A DNA stretch of 8,982 bases from NCBI GenBank assembly GCA_044375415.1, contig JBILMS010000096.1, positions 1 through 8,982 on the forward strand, written 5' to 3'. The notes under the pieces are model-generated. The model was not told the origin of the DNA, ran no database searches, and saw only the letters and a list, made by a program, of their open reading frames with translations. Positions 1 to 7,600 of this stretch are shown here, one piece after another. This stretch comes from JAWXBG01 sp044375415 (GTDB lineage: Bacteria; Bacteroidota; Bacteroidia; Flavobacteriales_D; Sanyastnellaceae). Made by a program: the position numbers and the translations under genes. Position 1 is the first letter of the stretch; the number at the start of each line of letters is the position of its first letter.

Positions 1-2272
1 TGTACCCATATGATATCAACAAAATCAAAGCACTACCCCATGGAGCACTGCTCACGGCGGGGATTGCATGTGTTCCTCCTGTATTAACCACCGGATTTCC
101 GGGTAAGAAAGGAACTAAATGAGCGGCTACTCCGATTGGCCCCATACCGGGTCCTCCACCACCATGTGGAATGGCAAAAGTCTTGTGAAGATTAAGGTGA
201 CACACATCCGCTCCAATGTTGCCCGGATTGGTAAGGCCCACTTGAGCATTCATGTTGGCGCCGTCCATATACACCTGCCCACCATTGCTGTGGACAATTC
301 CCGTAATTTCACGCACCCCTTCTTCAAATACTCCGTGTGTAGACGGGTATGTAATCATCAAAGCTGCTAACCGATCTTTGTATTGCTCGGCACGCGCTTT
401 CAAATCAATTATATCTACGTTACCGTTTTCGTCGCATTTTACTACTACAACTTCCAATCCTGCCATTACCGCAGATGCAGGGTTTGTACCATGCGCAGAT
501 GAGGGTATCAAACAAATATTGCGATGCAAATCTCCACGACTTGCGTGATAGGCCATTATAACCAATAGACCCGCCAATTCTCCTTGTGCGCCACTATTTG
601 GTTGTAAAGACATGCCGGCAAATCCCGTGCATTCACATAAATCCTTGTGTAATTCGGCCAGCATTTCCTGATATCCTCCGGCTTGCTCAACCGGCACAAA
701 CGGATGTATGTCGGCAAACTCAGGCCAGGTCACAGGAATCATTTCGCTTGTAGCATTAAGCTTCATGGTACAAGAACCCAACGGAATCATGGCGTGTGCC
801 AACGACAAATCCTTGTTCTCCAATTTTTTCATGTAGCGCAACATCTCTGTTTCGCTGCGATGAGAATTAAATACCGGATGAGTCATAAACTCACTTGTGC
901 GACGGAAGTTTCCTATGCCCTCATCGCCACTCTGAATCGCAACAGAAATGTTTGATTCACCTGTAATCACCGCCGCAATTAGATTGAGATCTGAAGGAGA
1001 AGTGCGTTCGTGTAATGAGACACCAATATGTCCATCGCCAAAATACCTAAAGTTAATTGAAGCCTTTTCTGCACGTTCACGCACACTCTTTTCATCACTC
1101 ACCTTGAAGCGAAGTGTATCAAAAAAGTTCCTGTTTAAATTATGAATTCCTTTGCCGGCCAAGGTTTTTCCCAATGATCCTGCATACGAATGTATTCTTC
1201 CGGTGATCGTTTTTAACCCATCCGGGCCATGATAAACACAATACATAGAAGCCATCACAGCCAAGAGTGCTTGGGCCGTACAAATATTAGAGGTAGCCTT
1301 TTCGCGACGAATATGTTGCTCGCGTGTTTGAAGAGACATGCGGTATGCCTGGTTGCCATGACGATCTCGTGAAACACCGATAATACGTCCGGGCATATTT
1401 CTTTTGAAGTCTTCTTTCGCACAGAAAAATGCAGCATGTGGTCCGCCATAACCCATGGGAACTCCAAAACGCTGAGAGTTGCCAAAACAAACATCAGCTC
1501 CCCATTCTCCGGGAGAGGTTATTTGAGTCAATGCCGCCAAATCCGAAGCACAAGCCACATGAACGCCTCCTGCATGGGCTTTCTCAGCAAACGCTTTGTA
1601 ATCTCGTATCTCACCATTTCCATCGGGATATTGCAACAAAGCACCAAAGAAATGTTGATCTAAGTTGATCGATTCAAAATCTCCCACTACCAACTCCACT
1701 TTCAAGTGAGGGGCACGACCTTTTAGAACATCTAAGGTCTGTGGGAAAATTCGTGAGTCAACAAAAAATTTATTCGCACCTGCCTGCTCCTTTTCTTTGC
1801 TCATACTGTGCATGAACAGGATCATGGCCTCAGCTGCAGCGGTACCTTCATCTAGTAACGAGGCATTGGCTATAGGCAATCCGGTCAAGTCCGTTGCCAT
1901 TGTCTGGAAGTTCAACAATGCCTCCAAACGACCTTGCGCAATCTCCGCTTGATAGGGAGTATAAGCGGTGTACCATCCCGGATTTTCCAATACATTTCTT
2001 AGAATAACCGTTGGAGTGCTGGTTGGGTAGTAGCCCATGCCTATATAACTAACAAAAACTTTATTCTTCTTACCCAGTTCAGATACTCGGGCTAGGTATT
2101 CGTCTTCCATCATAGCCGCTGAAATATTCAGCGGTTTCTGAAGCCTAATGGCCGAAGGAACGGTTTTGTCAATGAGTTCGTCGAGACTTGAAACACCAAT
2201 GCTATCAAGCATTTCACGGAGTTCAGATGGTCTTGGTCCAATGTGACGTGCAGCAAAGTTTACAGATGACAT
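1..2272 (-). CDS. gcvP: Glycine dehydrogenase (decarboxylating), glycine-cleavage P-protein; 3' end outside window
   Basis: This is the PLP-dependent P-protein of the glycine cleavage system. It decarboxylates glycine and passes the aminomethyl group to lipoylated H-protein in the cytoplasm. I read the minus frame codon by codon from the ATG at 2272 to the window edge and found no stop or frameshift, giving 757 residues. The family is usually about 950 residues (E. coli, from memory), so roughly 200 C-terminal residues lie outside. Seen in order: the N-terminal FAARHIGP motif (6-13), YTPYQAEIAQGRLE (104-117), DEGTAAAEAM (141-150), the GGPHAAFF segment near 276, the start of the second half at LGSCTMKLN (498-506), HGTNP (594-598), and the PLP-binding lysine in LHKTFAIPHGGGGPG (Lys697, codon 182-184). 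Both halves are present in one chain, so this is the long fused form and not the split GcvPA/GcvPB form. No Shine-Dalgarno precedes the start. The gene diverges from the methionine sulfoxide reductase. No other gcv gene is visible. Confidence 0.98.
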   Translation of the reverse strand, partial: MSSVNFAARHIGPRPSELREMLDSIGVSSLDELIDKTVPSAIRLQKPLNISAAMMEDEYLARVSELGKKNKVFVSYIGMGYYPTSTPTVILRNVLENPGWYTAYTPYQAEIAQGRLEALLNFQTMATDLTGLPIANASLLDEGTAAAEAMILFMHSMSKEKEQAGANKFFVDSRIFPQTLDVLKGRAPHLKVELVVGDFESINLDQHFFGALLQYPDGNGEIRDYKAFAEKAHAGGVHVACASDLAALTQITSPGEWGADVCFGNSQRFGVPMGYGGPHAAFFCAKEDFKRNMPGRIIGVSRDRHGNQAYRMSLQTREQHIRREKATSNICTAQALLAVMASMYCVYHGPDGLKTITGRIHSYAGSLGKTLAGKGIHNLNRNFFDTLRFKVSDEKSVRERAEKASINFRYFGDGHIGVSLHERTSPSDLNLIAAVITGESNISVAIQSGDEGIGNFRRTSEFMTHPVFNSHRSETEMLRYMKKLENKDLSLAHAMIPLGSCTMKLNATSEMIPVTWPEFADIHPFVPVEQAGGYQEMLAELHKDLCECTGFAGMSLQPNSGAQGELAGLLVIMAYHASRGDLHRNICLIPSSAHGTNPASAVMAGLEVVVVKCDENGNVDIIDLKARAEQYKDRLAALMITYPSTHGVFEEGVREITGIVHSNGGQVYMDGANMNAQVGLTNPGNIGADVCHLNLHKTFAIPHGGGGPGMGPIGVAAHLVPFLPGNPVVNTGGTHAIPAVSSAPWGSALILLISYGY

Positions 2273-2308
2273 ATTTTTATAAATGTATTTCTAGAGATGA
2301 GAAGTTGG

Positions 2309-2316
2309 CAAATATA
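2309..2316 (-). promoter_or_regulatory. Putative Bacteroidota -7 box (TATATTTG) for gcvP
   Basis: On the minus strand TATATTTG fits the Bacteroidota sigma consensus TAnnTTTG exactly. A TTG lies 15 bases upstream (2332-2334), slightly closer than the usual -33 spacing. The leader from the box to the gcvP ATG would be 36 bases. The call rests on motif match and position only. Confidence 0.55.
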
Positions 2317-2394
2317 AGAGTCGGTCGCCTTCAAGGAACTGACAGATTTTTGACAAAACCGACGGATATGACGAATGTTCTCTTTACCGCACAA

Positions 2395-2402
2395 TATCTT
2401 TG
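2395..2402 (+). promoter_or_regulatory. Putative Bacteroidota -7 box (TATCTTTG) for the reductase-lipoprotein pair
   Basis: TATCTTTG matches TAnnTTTG exactly and lies 34 bases before the ATG at 2437. I see no clean TTG at the expected -33 distance. Transcription from this box would begin close to the GTG at 2407. That argues against GTG as the start codon and for ATG 2437. Confidence 0.5.
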
Positions 2403-2436
2403 AGAAGTGTGCATTTTTGCATTCAGAAAAAAACCT

Positions 2437-2931
2437 ATGGCCGAAGATTTACAGATTCAACCCGGATTGTCGAGAGCAGAAACATACACGAGCCTCATTC
2501 CGCAGCTTATCGCCCTAGTTTCGGGTGAAAGTGATTTCACGGCCAATGTGGGCAATCTGATGGCAGGGATTAAAGAAGCTTTTGGTTTTCATTGGGTTGG
2601 TTGTTATTTTGTTCGCAACAACGAACTGGTCTTAGGCGCTTTTCAGGGACCCGTGGCATGCACTCGCATAAGTTTTGGAAAAGGAGTTTGCGGCACTGCC
2701 TGGAAAGAACAACAAACTATTCTAGTGCCCGATGTAGATGTTTTTCCGGGGCATATTGCCTGCAGCTCTCTGAGCAAATCTGAAATAGTAGTCCCGATAT
2801 TTTCGTCGGATGGCGCTTCCGTAGTGGGTGTGCTGGATGTAGACAGCTCTAATATCGACGACTTTAGCCAAACTGATCAGGTACATTTGGAAGAAATTGC
2901 TCAATTGATAACTCGTTTGTATCCCCTATGA
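2437..2931 (+). CDS. msrC: Free methionine-(R)-sulfoxide reductase (fRMsr), GAF-fold
   Basis: Cytoplasmic enzyme that reduces free L-methionine-(R)-sulfoxide to methionine, with electrons probably from thioredoxin (family knowledge). The 164-residue product is essentially one GAF domain, the usual size for the family. The hallmark segments are all present: GPVAC (71-75), GKGVCG (81-86), FPGHIAC (103-109), SEIVVP (115-120) and GVLDVDS (131-137). Cys75, Cys85 and Cys109 have the same 10- and 24-residue spacing as Cys84, Cys94 and Cys118 of E. coli YebR/MsrC as I remember it. Trp53, Tyr57, Glu116, Asp134 and Asp136 match further active-site positions, allowing a two-residue insertion before GVLD. 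I chose ATG 2437, not the in-frame GTG at 2407, because homology begins after it and a -7 box ends at 2402. An A-rich stretch precedes the start and no Shine-Dalgarno is seen. The stop codon overlaps the next start (ATGA). Confidence 0.95.
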   Translation: MAEDLQIQPGLSRAETYTSLIPQLIALVSGESDFTANVGNLMAGIKEAFGFHWVGCYFVRNNELVLGAFQGPVACTRISFGKGVCGTAWKEQQTILVPDVDVFPGHIACSSLSKSEIVVPIFSSDGASVVGVLDVDSSNIDDFSQTDQVHLEEIAQLITRLYPL

Positions 2932-4508
2932 AAAGTCTTCTTTCCGCTATAGGATGCATAATGATCATTACTCTCCTTTGGTCTTGTGCACAAGTAAGAG
3001 GTGTTTCGGGTGGGGAAAAAGACTTGCAGGCTCCCGTAGTTGTTAAAGCCAGTCCTAAAAACTTGAGTACAGAGTTTACCGGAAGGAGTTTCACCTTGGA
3101 ATTCGATGAATTTGTTCAAGCGGGAAGTCTTTTACAGAATTTGGTTGTTTCACCTCCACTTAGAAAGAATCCTAAAATTTCTATTCGTGGAAAAGCGGTG
3201 ACTTTAACCCTTCAAGAAGAGTTAAAAGAAAATACTACCTACGTATTTCAGTTTGGTGAAGGAATCTCTGACATTAGGGAAAGCAATTTGCTCGGTGATT
3301 ATTCCTATGTTGTTTCAACCGGCAATCGACTAGATTCGCTTGTGGTAACAGGTCGAGTTCATGATGCGTGGGACGGCTCAGCACTCAAGGGTTTAAAGGC
3401 TATGTTGTTTGATGCCGGCATAACCTCAGATAGTGTCGGAGTTAAGCCACTCTACTATAGCAAAACGGATGCAAACGGAGACTTCACAATTCCCTTTTTA
3501 AAAGATGGAAACTACCGAATAGAAATTTTGGAAGACATAAATAATAATATGCTGTATGATGAAGGTGAAAGGGTGGCCTTCCTCCAAGAATCAATGAGAC
3601 CAACTTTGGAGAAGGATACTACCTCTATTAAACTACTCGCCTCTGTGCCAAATAAGAAATTGACTTTCATTTCCGATACACGCGCCGATTCTTCCGGGTT
3701 TTTTGCCTTTACTTGGCCGCAATGGTGTGACCTGCCGCAAGTAAACCTCGTGCAAGAGGGATTTACAATTACTCAGGCGCGCGACCCTCAATCCGATTCT
3801 GTCTTTCATTGGATCAAAGGGGCTCCCTCTAACCAAGATCTTATTGCGGTGGTGAGTAGTAAGGAAATGGAAATGGAAAACGACAGCATTGATGTGATGT
3901 TTTACAGCGGAACTTATTATGGTTTTCGGGACATCAATCCCATTAAGCCTAAAATTAACTCAACTGAAAAATTTACTTTATTCAGTAGGTATCGGATCGA
4001 AGATGTTCTAAATGATAATATTAACTTTAGAATAGACTCCTTGCCTTGGGACCCTGAAATTAATTTCTTGGAGGAAACCAATTCTATTGAAATTCTCCAC
4101 GAATGGAAGGCGGACACTGAATACAGTGTGCTTTTTAATCCCGGGTCCATTTTCGCTCCGGATAAATCAACTTGCGACAGTCTGTTTTTTCCGATTGATA
4201 TCGCAAAAAACACCGATTTTGGAACACTCTCAGTGAGCTTTTCCGAAGAATATGGAGACGGAAATATCTTATTACTCACTGATGCATCCGGTAAAACCGT
4301 CTTCCGATCAGATATTTCCAAAATAAAAAGCACGAAAATAAATTTTTTAAATCCCGGGGAATACACTGCCCGCATTTTTCGGGATGACAACGGCAACTTG
4401 AAGTGGGATTCCGCTGATTATCACACTAAAACACAGCCTGAACCTCTCCTTACAACCCCTCAGAAAATTCAAATTCGAGCCAATTGGGAGGTTGTCTTAA
4501 ATTGGTAA
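2928..4508 (+). CDS. Bacteroidota Ig-like domain lipoprotein (SbsA/Big_5-type N-terminus)
   Basis: Predicted envelope lipoprotein of 526 residues; its molecular role is unknown. The N-terminus has a charged MKS, a hydrophobic stretch and LLWSC, so Cys20 is the likely lipidated residue. Trp at -2 is unusual for a lipobox, but the rest fits. Residues ~33-132 resemble a bacterial Ig-like (SbsA/Big_5) domain: APVVVKASPKNLSTEF, then LEFDEFVQ, VVSPPL, and TTYVFQFGEGISDIRESN ending in YVVSTG. Residues ~138-240 resemble a carboxypeptidase-regulatory or prealbumin-like sandwich (VTGRVHDAWDGSALKG, TDANGDFTIPFLKDGNYRI). The C-terminus (~430-526) has a second such unit ending RANWEVVLNW, which I recall as typical of this phylum-specific family. 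Acidic Asn-rich loops occur at 203-211 and 486-494 with identical spacing. The ATGA overlap with the upstream reductase suggests translational coupling. No Shine-Dalgarno and no terminator hairpin after the stop were seen. Confidence 0.88.
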   Translation: MKSLLSAIGCIMIITLLWSCAQVRGVSGGEKDLQAPVVVKASPKNLSTEFTGRSFTLEFDEFVQAGSLLQNLVVSPPLRKNPKISIRGKAVTLTLQEELKENTTYVFQFGEGISDIRESNLLGDYSYVVSTGNRLDSLVVTGRVHDAWDGSALKGLKAMLFDAGITSDSVGVKPLYYSKTDANGDFTIPFLKDGNYRIEILEDINNNMLYDEGERVAFLQESMRPTLEKDTTSIKLLASVPNKKLTFISDTRADSSGFFAFTWPQWCDLPQVNLVQEGFTITQARDPQSDSVFHWIKGAPSNQDLIAVVSSKEMEMENDSIDVMFYSGTYYGFRDINPIKPKINSTEKFTLFSRYRIEDVLNDNINFRIDSLPWDPEINFLEETNSIEILHEWKADTEYSVLFNPGSIFAPDKSTCDSLFFPIDIAKNTDFGTLSVSFSEEYGDGNILLLTDASGKTVFRSDISKIKSTKINFLNPGEYTARIFRDDNGNLKWDSADYHTKTQPEPLLTTPQKIQIRANWEVVLNW

Positions 4509-4637
4509 CATCAAAAAGTTTCATACGTATGCAACTGGCAGGGCCTCTAGAATGTCTTAGATATTGCTTGCCTTGTTGAAAGGTTGGGCTTAATTGTTAT
4601 TATCTTTGACCAAATGACTGCCAACCGCTCTACTTCT
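4509..4637 (+). promoter_or_regulatory. Intergenic promoter region with -7 box TATCTTTG (4601-4608)
   Basis: The -7 box TATCTTTG at 4601-4608 is identical to the one before the reductase gene. A TTG at 4576-4578 lies 22 bases upstream, within the 17-23 base range I recall for flavobacterial promoters. The box ends 29 bases before the ATG at 4638. Transcription would start near the in-frame ATG at 4614 and downstream of the in-frame TTG at 4584, which supports 4638 as the true start. No terminator for the lipoprotein gene is evident here, so some read-through is possible. Confidence 0.55.
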
Positions 4638-7600
4638 ATGAAAAAAATGCTATTTCTCCTGTTGGCTGTAGGCTTTGCGGGAACCTTATTTGCACAGAGT
4701 GTTACTCCAACTAAAGGAAAGGAGTTTTGGTTTGGCTTCATGAAAAACTACGAAGTAGAAGCCTTCCAGGAATCACTCGACGTGTTTGTTGTTTCCGACC
4801 AAAACACGTCCGGCACTATTTCCATTCCCGGTCAAGGTTACTCTCAGTCTTTTTCGGTCGATGCAAATATTACCACCACATTGACTTTGGATAATGCCAT
4901 AGCCGAAGTGTTCTCAAATCAATTAGTTGAAGGACGAGGAATTTTAATCGAAACAGAAGATACGGTTGCGGTATTTGCCATCAACTTTAATGGATATACG
5001 GCTGACGCCACAAAAGTACTGCCCACACAAACACTGGGCGTTGAATACATGGTGGCCTCTTATTATGGTTTGAGCGGATATTCCTACAATTCTGAGTTTC
5101 TGATTGTGGCCACCGAAGATGGCACCGAAGTTGAAATTATTCCCTCTGCTCCAACTATGGGTGGAAATGGAACAGGCGTGCCCTTTGTAATTCAATTAGA
5201 CGAGGGCGAAGTGTATCAAGTCCGAGCGGCCGAGTCGTCCGATGACTTTACGGGAACTATTATAAGAGGAACCGAAAATAATGGGGCTTGCAGGCCTTTC
5301 GCGGTTTTCTCGGGAGTAGATTGTACCAACATTCCCGCAAGTTGTTATGCCTGCGACCATATCTATGAGCAAAACTTTCCAATTGATACATGGGGAACAG
5401 ACTTTTACGTTGCTCCTTTCGGTGGCACTACTCAATATACTTACCGAGTGCTCGCATACGACGACAATACATCTATCAGCATTGATGGTGGTGCGGCAAT
5501 TACCCTTAATTCAGGAGAATGGAATGAGTTTAACTCCGTAACCGGATCACATTGCGTAATCGCCGATCAAGGTATCGCTGTTATTCAATATATGGAAGGA
5601 GTTACCTGTGCCGGTAATGGTGACCCCGCTATGCTCATTCTCAATGATGCCAATCAAAAAATTGACAACATCACTTTTTCGACTGTTGAATCTACGGTAA
5701 TTAACTCTCACAACTTAACAGTCATTATTGAGTCCGATGACCTTGGAAATATTACACTCGATGGAGTTGTCATTGACCCCGCCGTTTTTCAAGATTTCCC
5801 TAGCTGTCCTTCACACGTGTGGGCCAACGTTGTTCTCACGGCGGGTAGCCATACACTAGACGCTCCGGGTGCAGGTGTTACGGCTTATGTTTCCGGGTCA
5901 GGTTCAGCGGAGAGTTATGCATACTCAGTAGGGTCTTTTAGCCCGGTTCCTCCCATTATTATTGACGATGCCATTTGTACAAATGATCAGGTAATTCTAG
6001 AAATTTCTCAGAATTATTACGACCCATATTGGTACAATTACACACAGCCCGAAGACACTATTGCTTTAGGTTATCAATATGTGATAGACCCCCCCATTGA
6101 AAACGGAATTTACGTGGGTGTTGGTAACGACTTCGTATCCGGTTGCGAAGAGGAGTTCTTTTTCAGCGTTGAGGTTCCAACACCTCCGGTAATTGATATC
6201 CAACAAAGCGCCACTCAAATTTGCCAATATCAAAGTGTGCAGTTAAATGCAATTGCATATCCTACAAATGCCGTTTACTTCTATTCATGGTCTCCCACAG
6301 CCGGACTTGATGATCCATACATTTCCAACCCTGTTGCAACGCCACTTGAAACGACTACATATACCGTAACAGTAACGACCCCCACAGAATGTGCAACTAA
6401 CACAGCCGATGTGACTATCGATGTTCTTGATGGTATCATTACTCTCTTTGAAGCTACACCCGATGAAACACAGTTCTGTTTGGGCGGCGAAATCGAATTA
6501 GAAACAGATGTTCAAACTGAAGCAATTTCTGACAATTTTGATCCGGGAATTTCTTGGGGTGTTTGGGATGCAATTGACAACGGAACTGAAGATGATGTTT
6601 GTGGGTCTGTAGATGGAAATGCCCTATATTTTAATGGTGCAGCTCCAAGAAGAGCTACTACAATTGCTATGGATGTGTCGGGAGGAGGAACCGTAAACTT
6701 TACTCTTAAAGTTGCTAATGGTGCTGCCCCATGCGACAATACTGAACCCGGAGATAATATTATACTCTCCTATTCTATAAATGGCGGCGGTGCATGGACA
6801 CCTATACAAACATTTTTTGAAGCGGCGTACGCGAATTTTACAAGCTTATCTATCAATATACCTGCCGCTGCAGAAACCGCGAATACCATGTTCCGTTGGG
6901 AACAAGTAGGTACCTATGCTGCAGGTCTTGACAACTGGGTATTGGATAATATTTACATAGGTGTAAATGATCCTTCCGGATTTGATTTTGAGTGGACGCC
7001 AAGTACAGGACTTTCTGCAGACGACATTAGCAATCCGGTTGCATCGCCGACAGAATCAACTTGGTATTACGTGGAAACTACAGACCCTCTGAGTGGATGT
7101 GCGTATAGCGACTCTGTATTTGTGGATGTAGGACAACCTTTCGAACTTGAAATGACACCGGATATCGCGTTGTGTGATATCCAAGGAATCCAAATTTATG
7201 CCAACCCCTCGATCGATGGTAACTATGATTTTACTTGGTCTCCAAATACTGATATCACAGGACTTTATAGCCAAAACCCTACCGTTTCTCCACAGAATAC
7301 CACCACGTATAGCGTCGTTGTAAACTCCGATCAAGGTTGTACGGAAACGGGTGAAGTACAAATTTCTGTTAGCACATTGCTCGACTTATCGGCCAGTGTC
7401 AGCGATCCATCGATATGTGCCGGCGAAATTGTAGAGTTAAGTGCGGTTATGGGAGGAAGTTCAAACGGTATCGATTTTTCTTGGTCTCCGGAAACATGGG
7501 TTGTAGATCCCGATGCTGCTGTAACGGATGCTCAGCCTTTGCAAAATGTTACTTATACTGTAACAGCCACTCACGAGGATTCGGGCTGTCAGTTAACCGA

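Noticed and set aside
119..1145. Plus-strand open frames opposite gcvP
   Set aside because: All are low-complexity translations antisense to a highly conserved enzyme whose frame is open throughout.
2407..2436. Upstream GTG extension of the reductase (ten extra residues)
   Set aside because: The GTG sits almost on the expected transcription start, and the added residues have no counterpart in the family.
3917..4396. 159-codon open frame on the minus strand inside the lipoprotein gene
   Set aside because: It is a shadow of the coding frame: no domain-like content, no promoter or start context, and fully antisense to a well-supported gene.
4522..4531. Perfect 10-base palindrome CATACGTATG between the lipoprotein and surface-protein genes
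   Set aside because: About nine such palindromes are expected by chance in 9 kb. It lies over 65 bases upstream of the -7 box and has no second copy nearby.
4584..4637. Upstream TTG or ATG (4614) starts for the surface protein
   Set aside because: They would overlap or precede the promoter box and put a polar segment before an otherwise ideal signal peptide.
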